Shown: positions 1 to 8,622, counted from the first letter of the stretch. The stretch: DNA of 42,977 bases from Microbacterium resistens NBRC 103078 (GCF_001552355.1 NZ_BCRA01000050.1:1-42977), one strand, 5' to 3'. Numbers and translations are program-made. The notes: a model not told the origin generated them from the sequence alone.

Positions 1-431
1 TGGCGCGCGGCCGGCTCGACTGGGTGCTCGTCCCGAGCGACGAGGGCATGTCCACGCCGGCGGTCTACGGCCGCCTGGATGCGCACCGCGACGAGGAGGG
101 GGCGCTCGCCGACGACCCGCCGCTCTCGCTCGACGTCCCGCCGGCGGTGCTGCAGGCGCTGCGCGCGGGCGATCCGCACGTGCTCGCCGACGAGCTGCAC
201 AACGACCTGCAGGTCGCGGCCCTTCTGGAGCGACCGGATCTGCAGACGGTGATCGACGAGGGCGTGGCCGCCGGGGCGCTGCGGGGGATCGTCTCCGGCT
301 CCGGCCCGACGGTCGCGCTGCTGTGCGAGGGGCCGGGCATCGCCGCCCGGGTCCGGGAGCGTCTGGGCGCGTCCGGACGCCGGGCGCTGCACGTGCATGG
401 CCCGGTCCCCGGAGCGCGGGTCATCGGCTGA
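1..431 (+). CDS. ispE: 4-diphosphocytidyl-2-C-methyl-D-erythritol kinase, C-terminal part
   Basis: This is the 3' part of ispE; the 5' end lies outside the window and the reading frame is open from base 3. IspE phosphorylates CDP-methylerythritol in the cytosolic MEP pathway of isoprenoid synthesis. About 142 residues are present. They begin with the family pattern W-V-L-x-P-S-D-E-G-M-S-T-P-A-V-Y and end with the glycine-rich GSGPTVALL motif of the GHMP kinase C-terminal domain. An in-frame GTG at 24 is internal to the protein, not a start. In many actinobacteria ispE is followed closely by an ABC-F ATPase gene. Here such a gene appears only at 8807, so about 8 kb of other genes separates the two. 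Confidence 0.9.
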   Translation, partial: ARGRLDWVLVPSDEGMSTPAVYGRLDAHRDEEGALADDPPLSLDVPPAVLQALRAGDPHVLADELHNDLQVAALLERPDLQTVIDEGVAAGALRGIVSGSGPTVALLCEGPGIAARVRERLGASGRRALHVHGPVPGARVIG

Positions 432-492
432 ACCCCGGATGAACGGTCGCCGACGACTCCGAATCCGTGATCGGGAGCGCCGGGTCCTTCCG

Positions 493-498
493 TAGCGT
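493..498 (+). promoter_or_regulatory. Possible -10 element before the gene at 546
   Basis: TAGCGT fits the actinobacterial TANNNT -10 pattern and would start a transcript near 505. No convincing -35 hexamer is visible. A perfect palindrome follows at 510-525. Confidence 0.3.
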
Positions 499-509
499 GA
501 CGTCCAGAT

Positions 510-525
510 GCAGCGGAACCGCTGC
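510..525. promoter_or_regulatory. Perfect palindrome, possible operator
   Basis: GCAGCGG-AA-CCGCTGC is a 7-bp perfect inverted repeat with a 2-nt centre. It lies just after a TAGCGT -10-like element and 20 nt before the ATG at 546. The position suits a repressor site, or a small hairpin in the leader. No cognate regulator can be assigned. Confidence 0.3.
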
Positions 526-545
526 CAGGACGACGGGAGATCCGG

Positions 546-956
546 ATGGGACTGTTCAACCGCAAGTCGATGCAGGAGCGCCAGGCCGACGCCGCCAGGA
601 TGGCCGAGGACATCGCCGAGGGGCGCGGGTTCATGGGCCGGATGACCAAGGCCTTCATGGGCAGCGAGTTCACGGACAGCATGAAGCAGGGGATGGCCGC
701 GCTGAACGCTCCCGAGCAGTTCGCGGCGCTGGTCGCGTCCGGCGTCCCGGTGGAGATCGCGACGGTCGTGTCGGTGCAGGACACCGGGATGACGATCAAC
801 GACAACCCGAGCGTGGTCCTCGTCGTGGATCTCGACGGGCGACAGCAGGCGCTCACCACCCTGGTCTCGCGCCTGGAGATCCCGCGGGGCGGCGACCGGG
901 TGCGGCTGGCGCGGGACCCGCAGACGACCCGGCTCCTCTACGGCGGACTGGCCTAG
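546..956 (+). CDS. Conserved-looking hypothetical protein, 136 aa
   Basis: I do not recognise this protein. It is 136 residues, with no signal peptide and no membrane segment. The first half is helical and Met/Lys/Arg-rich with several MxxxM spacings. The second half looks beta-rich, with alternating hydrophobic residues (VPVEIATVVSVQDTG, then VVLVVDLDGR). A small N-terminal helical region followed by an OB-like or beta-sandwich domain is a guess. GACGGGAGA lies a suitable distance before the ATG. It stands alone between ispE and the LacI regulator. A GTG-initiated frame from 467 that overlaps it has random-looking Arg/Gly-rich composition and is rejected. Confidence 0.75.
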   Translation: MGLFNRKSMQERQADAARMAEDIAEGRGFMGRMTKAFMGSEFTDSMKQGMAALNAPEQFAALVASGVPVEIATVVSVQDTGMTINDNPSVVLVVDLDGRQQALTTLVSRLEIPRGGDRVRLARDPQTTRLLYGGLA

Positions 957-990
957 CGCCGGCGCGGATGCGGCGGACCCGGAGGCAGGT

Positions 991-996
991 CATAAT
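991..996 (+). promoter_or_regulatory. Likely -10 of the LacI-family gene
   Basis: CATAAT resembles TATAAT and would give a start near 1003, immediately before the inverted repeat at 1007-1022. No good -35 is visible at the expected place. Confidence 0.4.
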
Positions 997-1006
997 GGGG
1001 AGACTC

Positions 1007-1022
1007 ATGTGACCGTGCACAT
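1007..1022. promoter_or_regulatory. LacI-type operator at the regulator's own promoter
   Basis: ATGTGACCGTGCACAT has arms ATGTG and CACAT. It differs at only three positions from ATGTGAACGGTCACAT at 2110-2125, before the sugar importer. Both follow TGTGA-N4-TCACA-like half-sites with a central CG in the importer copy, as is common for LacI-family operators. Both lie just downstream of the inferred start point. This implies autoregulation by the protein encoded at 1034. Confidence 0.7.
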
Positions 1023-1033
1023 TCCGGGAGGCC

Positions 1034-2053
1034 GTGTTGTCCAGCCCTCCCGATCGCGCCCGGATGCCGAGCATCCGGGACGTGGCGCGGCTGGCCGGCG
1101 TCTCGCACCAGACCGTGTCGCGGGTGCTCAACGAGCATCCCAGCATCCGGCCCGAGACGAAAGCCCGGGTCCTGGACGCGATCGCGGTCCTCGACTACCG
1201 GCCGAACGTCGCCGCCCGCGCGCTGGCCACCAGCCGCTCCAGCACGCTCGGGATCCTCTCGGCCACCACGGGGGAGTTCGGCCCCACCTCGTCCATCGCG
1301 GCGATCGAGGACGCCGCGCGCGCCGAGGGATACTCGGTGAGCACCCTGAACCTGCCGGAGACGACGCCGGAGGCGATCGGCGCCGCGGTGCGCCAGCTCG
1401 TGCGCGAGCACGTGGACGGGATCGTCGTCCTCGCGCCGCAGGTCCGCGTGTTCAACGTGCTGCGGGGGACGGCGGTCGCGGTCCCGTTCGTGAGCCTGCA
1501 GACGGCCTCGGGGTCCGACGGCGTGAGCCTGTCCGCGGACCAGGTCGCCGGCGCCCGCATGATCACCGAGTACCTGATCCGGCTCGGTCACACCGACATC
1601 CTGCATCTCGCGGGTCCGCAGGACTGGATCGAGGCCGAGTCGCGGATGCGGGGGTACCTCGAGGCCCTGCGGGACGCGGACCTGCCGACGTTCCCCCCGA
1701 TCCGCGGCGACTGGACGGCGGACTTCGGGTACTTCGCGGGGCAGGAGCTCGCCCGCCGCCGTGACTTCACGGCCGTGTTCGCCGCGAACGACATCATGGC
1801 GATCGGGCTGATGCACGGCTTCCGCGACGCCGGGCTGCGCGTGCCCGCCGACGTGAGCGTGGTCGGGTTCGACGACATCCCGGTCGCGGCGCACGTCGCC
1901 CCGCCGCTGACGACGATCCACCAGGACTTCCCCGAGCTCGGGCGTCGCGCCGTGCAGATCCTCCTCGCCCTCATCCGCGGGGAGGAGCCGCCGTCGTTCG
2001 GGCCGGTGGTGCCCGTCCTCTGCGGTCGCGAATCCGCCGCGTCACGGTCCTGA
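1034..2053 (+). CDS. LacI-family transcriptional regulator
   Basis: A LacI-type repressor of about 339 residues, the usual family length. The N-terminal helix-turn-helix and hinge helix (about residues 12-62) read [20 protein letters not shown] followed by [10 protein letters not shown]. The rest is a periplasmic-binding-protein-like effector domain ending in the typical [20 protein letters not shown] segment. Start choice is open: GGGAGG at 1026-1031 is only 2 nt from GTG 1034 but 5 nt from TTG 1037, and ATG 1064 has no ribosome site. The gene precedes the gguA-gguB-chvE operon, and near-identical inverted repeats lie before both. It therefore probably represses the importer and itself until an imported sugar binds. 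The sugar cannot be read from sequence; galactose, arabinose, xylose or glucose are typical for ChvE systems. Confidence 0.92.
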   Translation: MLSSPPDRARMPSIRDVARLAGVSHQTVSRVLNEHPSIRPETKARVLDAIAVLDYRPNVAARALATSRSSTLGILSATTGEFGPTSSIAAIEDAARAEGYSVSTLNLPETTPEAIGAAVRQLVREHVDGIVVLAPQVRVFNVLRGTAVAVPFVSLQTASGSDGVSLSADQVAGARMITEYLIRLGHTDILHLAGPQDWIEAESRMRGYLEALRDADLPTFPPIRGDWTADFGYFAGQELARRRDFTAVFAANDIMAIGLMHGFRDAGLRVPADVSVVGFDDIPVAAHVAPPLTTIHQDFPELGRRAVQILLALIRGEEPPSFGPVVPVLCGRESAASRS

Positions 2054-2072
2054 CGCGAATCGCGCGCCGCAC

Positions 2073-2101
2073 TTGACAGTGCGGGGGCGGCGATGCACGA
2101 T
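2073..2101 (+). promoter_or_regulatory. Promoter of the sugar importer operon
   Basis: TTGACA at 2073-2078 is a perfect -35. A 17-bp spacer leads to CACGAT at 2096-2101 as a weaker -10. The transcript would start near 2108, directly before the operator at 2110-2125. Confidence 0.65.
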
Positions 2102-2109
2102 GTTACCCA

Positions 2110-2125
2110 ATGTGAACGGTCACAT
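2110..2125. promoter_or_regulatory. LacI-type operator of the sugar importer operon
   Basis: ATGTGAACGGTCACAT has perfect 6-bp arms ATGTGA/TCACAT around ACGG. It covers the start of the inferred transcript, so a bound repressor would block initiation. It matches the copy at 1007-1022. Confidence 0.75.
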
Positions 2126-2156
2126 CGGAGGTGGCCGTCGGTATCGAGGAAGTCCC

Positions 2157-3731
2157 GTGAGCACCACAGCAACGTTGCCGGCCGTGTCGGGCCCCATCCT
2201 GGAGATGCGGTCCATCACGAAGCAGTTCCCGGGCGTGAAGGCGCTCGCGGACGTCTCGCTGACGGTCCGGACCGGCGAGATCCACGCGATCTGCGGGGAG
2301 AACGGCGCCGGCAAGTCGACCCTGATGAAGGTCCTGTCCGGCGTCTACCCGTACGGCTCCTACGACGGCGAGATCCTGCTCCACGGCCAGGAGCAGCGCT
2401 TCCGCGACATCGCGGCGAGCGAGGCCGCGGGCATCGTGATCATCCACCAGGAGCTGGCGCTGATCCCCGAGCTGTCGATCACCGAGAACATCTTCCTCGG
2501 CAACGAGATCCGCCGCGGCGTCCGCATCGACTGGACCGAGCAGAAGCGCCGCACCGTGGAGCTTCTGGCGCGGGTGGGGCTCAACGAGGACCCCGACATC
2601 GCCGTCAAGCACCTCGGCGTCGGCAAGCAGCAGCTGATCGAGATCGCCAAGGCGCTGAACAAGGACGTGAAGCTCCTCATCCTGGACGAGCCGACGGCCG
2701 CGCTGAACGAGAACGACTCGCAGCACCTGCTCGATCTCATCCTCGGGCTCAAGGCCAAGGGGATCACGTCGATCATCATCAGCCACAAGCTCAACGAGAT
2801 CGAGCAGATCGCGGACGAGATCACCATCATCCGCGACGGCCGCATGGTCGAGACGCTCGACATCGGCCGGGGGGAGATCAACGAGGACCGCATCATCCGC
2901 GGCATGGTCGGACGCTCCCTGGAGAGCCGATACCCCGACCGCGAGCCCGAGATCGGCGAGGTCTTCTTCCAGGTCAAGGACTGGTGGGTCCAGCACCCCA
3001 CGGTCTCCGAGCGGATGGTCGTGAAGGGGTCGGGCATCGAGGTGCGCCGCGGCGAGGTCGTCGGCATCGCCGGGCTCATGGGCGCGGGGCGCACCGAGTT
3101 CGCGATGAGCATCTTCGGGCGCTCCTACGGGACGTTCCTGTCCGGGACCGTGATCAAGGACGGCCGCGAGATCACGATCCCCGACGTGCGCAGCGCCATC
3201 CGCCACGGCCTGGCCTACGTCAGCGAGGACCGGAAGGTGCTCGGGCTCAACCTCCTCGACAGCATCAAGAGGTCCATCGTGTCGGCGAAGCTCTCCAAGA
3301 TCGCCCGGCACGGCGTCGTCGACGACCGGGCCGAGGCATCGGTCGCCGAGCGGTACCGTCGGTCGCTGCGCATCAAGACGCCGACCGTGGAGCAGGGCGT
3401 GAACACGCTCTCCGGCGGCAACCAGCAGAAGGTCGTGCTGGCGAAGTGGATGTTCACGGATCCGGATCTGCTCATCCTCGACGAGCCCACGCGCGGGATC
3501 GACGTGGGCGCGAAGTACGAGATCTACGCGATCATCAACGAGCTCGCAGCGCAAGGCAAGGGCGTCGTCGTCATCTCCAGCGAGCTGCCGGAGCTGCTCG
3601 GCATCTCCGACCGCATCTACACCGTCTTCGAGGGACGCGTCACCGACTGCATCCCCGCATCCGAAGCCACCCCGGAGGCGCTCATGCGCAGCATGACCTC
3701 CCTGACCCAGAAGGCGCAGACCACCGCATGA
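2157..3731 (+). CDS. gguA: Multiple-sugar ABC importer, duplicated ATPase subunit (CUT2, GguA-type)
   Basis: ATP-hydrolysing subunit of a CUT2 monosaccharide importer, 524 aa from GTG 2157 with GAGGAAG 4 nt upstream. An upstream-extended frame to 2073 would cover the promoter and operator and is rejected. Two ABC domains are fused. The first has Walker [10 protein letters not shown] at residues 47-55, a degenerate signature (HLGVGKQQ) and Walker [12 protein letters not shown]. The second has a degenerate Walker A (GLMGAGRTE, Arg for Lys) but an intact LSGGNQQK signature and [12 protein letters not shown]. This asymmetry is normal for RbsA/XylG/GguA proteins. [11 protein letters not shown] after the first domain is characteristic of the GguA branch. 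Its stop overlaps the permease start by 4 nt. The substrate is inferred from the family only. Confidence 0.93.
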   Translation: MSTTATLPAVSGPILEMRSITKQFPGVKALADVSLTVRTGEIHAICGENGAGKSTLMKVLSGVYPYGSYDGEILLHGQEQRFRDIAASEAAGIVIIHQELALIPELSITENIFLGNEIRRGVRIDWTEQKRRTVELLARVGLNEDPDIAVKHLGVGKQQLIEIAKALNKDVKLLILDEPTAALNENDSQHLLDLILGLKAKGITSIIISHKLNEIEQIADEITIIRDGRMVETLDIGRGEINEDRIIRGMVGRSLESRYPDREPEIGEVFFQVKDWWVQHPTVSERMVVKGSGIEVRRGEVVGIAGLMGAGRTEFAMSIFGRSYGTFLSGTVIKDGREITIPDVRSAIRHGLAYVSEDRKVLGLNLLDSIKRSIVSAKLSKIARHGVVDDRAEASVAERYRRSLRIKTPTVEQGVNTLSGGNQQKVVLAKWMFTDPDLLILDEPTRGIDVGAKYEIYAIINELAAQGKGVVVISSELPELLGISDRIYTVFEGRVTDCIPASEATPEALMRSMTSLTQKAQTTA

Positions 3732-5050
3732 GCACGACGACCGAGACCGAGAAGCGCGGCTTCCATTTCGGCGACATCCGGAAGATGTTCGGCGGGGGGC
3801 AGTCCACCGGCCGGCAGTTCGGCATCCTGGGCAGCCTGATCGTCATCATCGCGGTGTTCCAGATCTGGACGCTGGTGGCCAAGGGCACCGGGCTCACGCT
3901 CGCGCCGGGGAACGTCATCAACGTCGTCAACCAGTACTCCTACATCCTGATCCTCGCGATCGGGATGGTGATGGTCATCATCATGGGCCACATCGACCTG
4001 TCGGTCGGCTCGGTGGCCGCCTTCACCGGGATCATCGTCGCCAAGTCCATGGCGGAGTGGCACTGGCCCTGGTGGGCGGCCATCCTGCTGGGCGTGGGCG
4101 TGGGCGTCCTCGTCGGGGCGTGGCAGGGCTTCTGGGTCGCGTTCGTCGGGGTCCCCGCGTTCATCGTGACCCTGGCCGGCATGCTCTTCTTCCGGGGCGC
4201 CAACCAGTTCATCGGGGACTCGGCGACCGTGCCGGTGCCGAAGGAGTTCCAGTACATCGGGGCCGGATACCTCCCGGAGCTGGCGCTTCCGCTGAACTTC
4301 AACGTGCCGACGATGATCCTCGCGGTGCTGGCCGTCTGCTGGGTGGTCGGGTTCGAGTTCTGGCTGCGCCGGTCGCAGCGCACGATCGGGGCCGAGCAGG
4401 CGCCGCTGTGGGTGAGCATCGTCAAGGTGGTGCTGATCTCCGCCGTCATCCTCTACGCCGGCTGGTTGTTCGCGACCGGCCGCGAGGGCACGAGCTTCCC
4501 GATCTCCGGCGTGATCCTGCTCGTGCTCGTCATCCTGTACACGTTCCTCACGCGCAACACCGTGTTCGGGCGGCACATCTACGCCGTGGGCGGCAACCGC
4601 CAGGCCGCCCGGCTCTCGGGCGTGAAGGATCGCTGGACGGACTTCTTCGTGATGATGAACATGTCGGTCCTGGCCGCGGTCGCCGGCATGATCTACGTCG
4701 CCCGCGCCACCGCCTCCGGTCCGCAGGACGGCAACGGCTGGGAGCTGGACGCGATCGCCTCGGTCTTCATCGGCGGCGCGGCCGTCTCCGGAGGCATCGG
4801 CACCGTGATCGGCTCCATCATCGGTGGCCTCGTCATGGCCTTCCTCAACAACGGTCTCGCGCTTCTCGGCTTCGGCGCCGACGTCGTCTCGATGATCAAG
4901 GGCCTCGTGCTGCTCGTCGCGGTCGGCATCGACGTGTGGAACAAGCAGCAGGGACGCCCCTCCGTGACCGGGTTCCTCACCCGGCGCCTCTCCCGGCGCG
5001 AGCCGGAGCCCTTCCCGACCCCCGCGAGCCCGTCGGCGAGCGGAAAGTAG
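3728..5050 (+). CDS. gguB: Multiple-sugar ABC importer permease (CUT2, GguB-type)
   Basis: Integral membrane permease of 440 residues, partner of the ATPase with which it overlaps in ATGA. About ten hydrophobic segments follow a 35-residue cytoplasmic N-terminus. The CUT2 permease hallmark [15 protein letters not shown] sits in the first third, and [13 protein letters not shown] later marks the loop that contacts the ATPase. There is a central insertion (about residues 200-280, including a charged [13 protein letters not shown] loop), as in GguB/XylH proteins, which makes it longer than RbsC. The C-terminal 25 residues are polar and Pro/Arg-rich. The gene for the binding protein follows after 42 nt. 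Confidence 0.93.
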   Translation: MSTTTETEKRGFHFGDIRKMFGGGQSTGRQFGILGSLIVIIAVFQIWTLVAKGTGLTLAPGNVINVVNQYSYILILAIGMVMVIIMGHIDLSVGSVAAFTGIIVAKSMAEWHWPWWAAILLGVGVGVLVGAWQGFWVAFVGVPAFIVTLAGMLFFRGANQFIGDSATVPVPKEFQYIGAGYLPELALPLNFNVPTMILAVLAVCWVVGFEFWLRRSQRTIGAEQAPLWVSIVKVVLISAVILYAGWLFATGREGTSFPISGVILLVLVILYTFLTRNTVFGRHIYAVGGNRQAARLSGVKDRWTDFFVMMNMSVLAAVAGMIYVARATASGPQDGNGWELDAIASVFIGGAAVSGGIGTVIGSIIGGLVMAFLNNGLALLGFGADVVSMIKGLVLLVAVGIDVWNKQQGRPSVTGFLTRRLSRREPEPFPTPASPSASGK

Positions 5051-5092
5051 GCGGTCGTCGCCGCGACCGCCGGACACCAGAAAAGAGATCAC

Positions 5093-6226
5093 ATGAAGAA
5101 GCGAATCCTGCTCGGGGCGACAGCGCTCGTCGCCGCCGGCGTCATGGCTCTCGCCGGCTGCTCCTCGGAGCGCGGCGGCGGCTCGGGCGGCACCTCCGAG
5201 GGCGGATCCGAGACCTCCGCTCCCGCCGGTTTCGAGGCGGGCGCGACGATCGGCGTCGCCCTCCCGGACAAGACCAGTGAGAACTGGGTGCTCGCGGGCA
5301 AGCTGTTCACGGACGGGCTCGAAGAGGCCGGGTTCAAGGCCGACGTCCAGTACGCCCCGGCCAGCAACACCGTGGCCGAGCAGCAGAACCAGATCCAGGC
5401 CATGGTCACGGGCGGCGCGAAGGTCATTATCATCGGCGCGAAGGACGGCAAGCAGCTGTCCACGCAGGTGCAGGCCGCGCACGAGGCCGGGGCGACGGTC
5501 ATCGCCTACGACCGTCTGATCGAGAACACGGACGCGGTCGACTACTACGTCGCCTTCGACAACTTCAAGGTCGGACAGCTCCAGGGCCAGGCGCTCCTGG
5601 ACGGCCTCGAGGCCCGCGCCGGTCACCCGGCCCCCTACAACGTCGAGCTGTTCTCCGGGTCGCCCGACGACGCCAACTCGGCGGTCTTCTTCGACGGGGC
5701 CATGGAGGTCCTCCAGCCGAAGATCGACGACGGCACGCTCGTCGTGGCGTCCGGGCAGACCGACATCAAGCAGACGGCGACCGACGGCTGGAAGGCCGAG
5801 AACGCGCAGCGCCGGATGGACTCGATCCTCACCTCGACGTACGGGGACAAGACCGTGGACGGCGTGCTGTCGCCGAACGACACGCTGGCCCGGGCGATCA
5901 TCACCTCCGTCCAGCAGGCCGGCAAGCCGGTCCCGGTCGTGACGGGGCAGGACTCCGAGGTCGAGTCGGTCAAGTCGATCATGGAGGGCATCCAGTACTC
6001 CACGATCAACAAGGACACCGCGCTGCTCGTGGAGCAGTCGATCAAGATGGTCGGCCAGCTCCAGAAGGGCGAGAAGGTCGACGTCAACGACACCGAGCAG
6101 TACGACAACGGCGTGAAGGTCGTTCCCTCGTACCTGCTCGACCCGGTCATCGTCACGAAGGAGAACGCCGCCGAGGCGTACGCCAACGTGCCGAACCTGC
6201 TGGAGATCGTCAAGCAGTACCAGTGA
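5093..6226 (+). CDS. chvE: Sugar-binding lipoprotein of the CUT2 importer (ChvE-type)
   Basis: Extracytoplasmic sugar-binding protein, 377 aa, that delivers substrate to the GguAB permease. The N-terminus is a lipoprotein signal: MKKR, a hydrophobic stretch and lipobox LAGC with the lipidated Cys at about residue 23. A Gly/Ser/Glu-rich linker follows, then a type-I periplasmic-binding fold beginning TIGVALPDKTSENW and containing SGSPDDANS and VTGQDSEVESVKSI. This segment order is typical of ChvE/XylF-like proteins. The upstream site is a purine-rich AAAAGAGA about 6 nt before the ATG. A strong hairpin terminator follows the stop. The gene comes last in the operon, whereas the binding-protein gene is usually first. 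Confidence 0.93.
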   Translation: MKKRILLGATALVAAGVMALAGCSSERGGGSGGTSEGGSETSAPAGFEAGATIGVALPDKTSENWVLAGKLFTDGLEEAGFKADVQYAPASNTVAEQQNQIQAMVTGGAKVIIIGAKDGKQLSTQVQAAHEAGATVIAYDRLIENTDAVDYYVAFDNFKVGQLQGQALLDGLEARAGHPAPYNVELFSGSPDDANSAVFFDGAMEVLQPKIDDGTLVVASGQTDIKQTATDGWKAENAQRRMDSILTSTYGDKTVDGVLSPNDTLARAIITSVQQAGKPVPVVTGQDSEVESVKSIMEGIQYSTINKDTALLVEQSIKMVGQLQKGEKVDVNDTEQYDNGVKVVPSYLLDPVIVTKENAAEAYANVPNLLEIVKQYQ

Positions 6227-6248
6227 CGCGTCACGAGTCGTGACAAAT

Positions 6249-6286
6249 CGAGGGGCCGTGCGGAGGAGACTCCGCACGGCCCCTCG
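6249..6286 (+). terminator. Strong hairpin terminator after the sugar importer operon
   Basis: A perfect 17-bp stem (6249-6265 with 6270-6286) closes a GAGA tetraloop. The inner arm is GAGGGGCCGTGCGGAG. There is no T run after it, as is common for high-GC actinobacterial terminators. It begins 22 nt after the chvE stop. Confidence 0.85.
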
Positions 6287-6356
6287 GCGTCGGGCCGGAG
6301 GCGGAGCCCGGGACACTCGCGGACGTCCGTGCAGGCACGGGCTGTTCGCCCTCGCC

Positions 6357-6362
6357 TAAGGT
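6357..6362 (+). promoter_or_regulatory. -10 of a leaderless promoter
   Basis: TAAGGT lies 6 nt before the ATG at 6369, so transcription should begin at or next to the start codon. No ribosome-binding site is present. Confidence 0.6.
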
Positions 6363-6368
6363 GTCCCC

Positions 6369-7157
6369 ATGTCTTCCGCTGACCCGCCCTCGGCCCGTGC
6401 GCTGCGCGCATTCGGCGCCGACACGGATGCGCTCGAACGGCTCTCCGGAGGGCGCGGACTCACATGGCGGACGGGCGCCATGGTGCTGCGGCCGTCCGCC
6501 GGTGACGGCGAGACGGCGTGGAAGGCCGAGCTCCTTTCCGTCCTCGCGCACACCGACGGCTTCCGCACGCCGCGGCCGATCCGTTCGCGCTCGGGGGAGT
6601 GGACCGTGGACCGGTGGGAGGCATGGCAATGGCTTCCGGGCGCCACGGACGAGTCCCGCGTCGCCGACGTGCGGGCGGCGGGAACCGCCTTCCATGCGGC
6701 CGTCGCCGATCTCGACAGGCCTGCGTTCCTCGACACCGCCCAGGACGCGTGGGCCCGGGCCGACCGTATCGCGTGGGAGGAGGAGCCGATTCCCGCGGAC
6801 GACACGCTCCATCGTCTCGCCGATGCTTTCGAGCCCGTGCGCGCGCGTTCGCAGCTCGTGCACGGAGACCTCTTGGGGAACGTGATGTTCGCGTCGGGCC
6901 AGGCGCCGACGATCATCGACTGGGCCCCCTACTGGCGTCCGACGGGCTACGCCGACGCGATCGTCATCGCGGACGCGGCGTGCTGGCACGGCCTGTCCCT
7001 CGCGCGGCTGCACGACCTGGTGGCGGGGATCCCGGACGGTCGCCAGCACCTCGTGAGGGCGCTGACGTTCCGGATCTCGACGTTCATCCTCAACGGGCTC
7101 TGGGACCACCGGATGCGCGATCGTCATGCGGGCGTGGTGGAGGCCGCACTGCGGTGA
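6369..7157 (+). CDS. APH-fold phosphotransferase-like protein (TIGR02569-type)
   Basis: A 262-residue protein with the aminoglycoside-phosphotransferase/kinase fold. The catalytic loop HGDLLGNVMF starts at residue 165 (catalytic Asp167, metal-binding Asn171), and the second metal Asp is in IIDW (Asp184). K52 in AWKAE is a candidate ATP-binding lysine. Proteins like this form an actinobacterial family (TIGR02569, assigned from memory) of unknown substrate. They are not established resistance enzymes. The ATG at 6369 lies 6 nt after a TAAGGT -10 with no Shine-Dalgarno sequence, so the mRNA is probably leaderless. The gene is monocistronic, sitting between the chvE terminator and the convergent HNH gene. 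The exact substrate is unknown. Confidence 0.8.
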   Translation: MSSADPPSARALRAFGADTDALERLSGGRGLTWRTGAMVLRPSAGDGETAWKAELLSVLAHTDGFRTPRPIRSRSGEWTVDRWEAWQWLPGATDESRVADVRAAGTAFHAAVADLDRPAFLDTAQDAWARADRIAWEEEPIPADDTLHRLADAFEPVRARSQLVHGDLLGNVMFASGQAPTIIDWAPYWRPTGYADAIVIADAACWHGLSLARLHDLVAGIPDGRQHLVRALTFRISTFILNGLWDHRMRDRHAGVVEAALR

Positions 7158-7238
7158 GCACCGGCGGCGCGGCCCGGCGTCGGAAATCGGGCGTCAGCGG
7201 CATCGCCGCACGCGACGGATCGCCGCGGATGAGCGCAG

Positions 7239-7289
7239 GTCAGCCGGTGAGGGACAGGAGCGAGCGTCAGCCGGTGAGGGACGGGAGCG
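7239..7289. repeat. Short tandem repeat over the HNH gene stop codon
   Basis: Two 24-nt copies of a sequence beginning GTCAGCCGGTGAGGGAC (7239-7262 and 7266-7289) differ at one base and are offset by 27 bp, nine codons. The inner copy encodes the last residues (SLTG, stop) of the HNH protein on the minus strand. The outer copy lies just beyond the stop. Confidence 0.7.
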
Positions 7290-8616
7290 CGGGATCGGTC
7301 CTCGCCCGTCCGCCGAGACGGGGCGTGCGCGCCGGATCGGTCCACGGCGGCGGGAGGAACCACACGCGCGCCGCGACACCGGTGCCGTCGATCCGGATGT
7401 CCCAGCCGTTGTCGTGGATGAGATGGTGGCAGGTCTCGCAGAGGAGGACCCCGTTGTCGAGATCGGTGGGACCGGTGTCACGCTGCCACCACCGGATGTG
7501 GTGGACCCGGGTCAGATGCGGCGGGAGACCGCACATCGCGCACCCGCCGTCGCGTTCGGTCAGCGCGAGCTTCTGAGCCCGGCTGAAGAGCCGCCGCCGT
7601 CGACCCCAGTCGAGGACCTCTCCCCGGCTGCCGCAGACCCAGGGGATGACGCTTCCCCCGGCCGCCATCCGGCGGGCCGTGGCGATGCTCACCGGCTGTG
7701 CGATGCCGTCGATCATCGCGGACCCCGTGCCCGTCTGGAGGTCGCCGAGCCCGACGCGCACGACGACCGTGGCGCCGTTCAGGGGCGTGCTCCGCTCGCA
7801 GCCGAGCGCATGGGCGGCGAGATGGGACAACGCATCCGCGCGGATCTGCGCGACCGGGCGGCGGTCGGCGTCCATGGCCCCGGGGTGGCGCCCCTCACGC
7901 GTGGCCGCGAACTCCGCGGAGACGTATCCGTCGATCGCGGCGAGGAGAGGGGCGCCGGATTCCGGGTCGAATCGGCCGTCGAGGTGGATCATGCCGTCCC
8001 GCTCGACGATCGTCAGCGAGCGCTGCGCGCGCAGCTGCTCCTCCCGGGGCGCGACGCCGTCCGGGTCCAGCCAGGCCTCGGCGCGAACGATCAGTCTCCG
8101 GATCTCGTCCATCGAGAGTCCCGGCACCTGCTCCGTCAGCACCTGCTCCGCTTCGGCGATCCGCTGTGCGCCGACCTTCACGCGCACCCGGTCGAGCAGC
8201 GCGATGACCGCACCGGCCGCGGAGGCGCCGATCGTGCCCGCGTGCAGCGCGGCCTGCACCGCCGGATACCGTGCCGGCATCGGCTCACCGATCAGGTTGG
8301 TCCGCGGTGCCGTGGCCTCGCCGACCTTCACGAGGCACTGCGCCTCGCCCGCGGAGGCGCCGGTGCTCGTCGCGATGAGGTGGGCGGGCGTACGGAAACC
8401 CTGCTGCTTCGCCAGGCTCTCCGGCCCGAGCTCCGGGCGGGACTCCTCCGCGATGCGGGCGGCGATCTCGGCGTGCACCGCGTCGAGCCGGCGCCGGACC
8501 AGACCGGCGGCGTCGTTCGCGGCGATCAGGTCCGCGCGGGTGAGCGTGGCCCCGTCCGACCGCGCCGACGCCAGGGCGGCGGCCGCCTGCTGGAGGATGC
8601 GGATCAGATCGGGCAT
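7267..8616 (-). CDS. DUF222 / HNH endonuclease-domain protein (13E12-repeat type)
   Basis: A 449-residue protein of the DUF222-HNH family that is multicopy in many actinobacteria. Residues 1 to about 300 form the helical DUF222 region. The C-terminal HNH zinc-finger nuclease motif is complete: Cys359/Cys362, His372-His373, Asn388, Cys393/Cys396 and His397/His401. DNA cleavage is expected from the motif, but the biological role of these proteins is unsettled. The ATG at 8616 has no ribosome site but lies 6 nt from a TAGGCT -10 on the minus strand, so it is probably leaderless. The final codons are part of a 27-bp tandem duplication (7239-7289), a possible sign of recent slippage at the 3' end. 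Confidence 0.88.
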   Translation of the reverse strand: MPDLIRILQQAAAALASARSDGATLTRADLIAANDAAGLVRRRLDAVHAEIAARIAEESRPELGPESLAKQQGFRTPAHLIATSTGASAGEAQCLVKVGEATAPRTNLIGEPMPARYPAVQAALHAGTIGASAAGAVIALLDRVRVKVGAQRIAEAEQVLTEQVPGLSMDEIRRLIVRAEAWLDPDGVAPREEQLRAQRSLTIVERDGMIHLDGRFDPESGAPLLAAIDGYVSAEFAATREGRHPGAMDADRRPVAQIRADALSHLAAHALGCERSTPLNGATVVVRVGLGDLQTGTGSAMIDGIAQPVSIATARRMAAGGSVIPWVCGSRGEVLDWGRRRRLFSRAQKLALTERDGGCAMCGLPPHLTRVHHIRWWQRDTGPTDLDNGVLLCETCHHLIHDNGWDIRIDGTGVAARVWFLPPPWTDPARTPRLGGRARTDPALPSLTG

Positions 8617-8622
8617 ACTCCG

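Noticed and set aside
2073..2156. Upstream extension of the gguA frame
   Set aside because: It would place the -35, -10 and operator inside the protein. GTG 2157 has a ribosome site and family-like N-terminus.
3617..6316. An 899-codon minus-strand frame opposite gguB and chvE
   Set aside because: It lacks any recognisable domain, has shadow composition (Arg, Asp, His, Val rich), and the plus-strand genes are unambiguous.
6369..7157. The phosphotransferase-like gene read as an aminoglycoside resistance gene
   Set aside because: The kinase fold is present, but the sequence fits an uncharacterised actinobacterial family. Nothing supports an antibiotic substrate.
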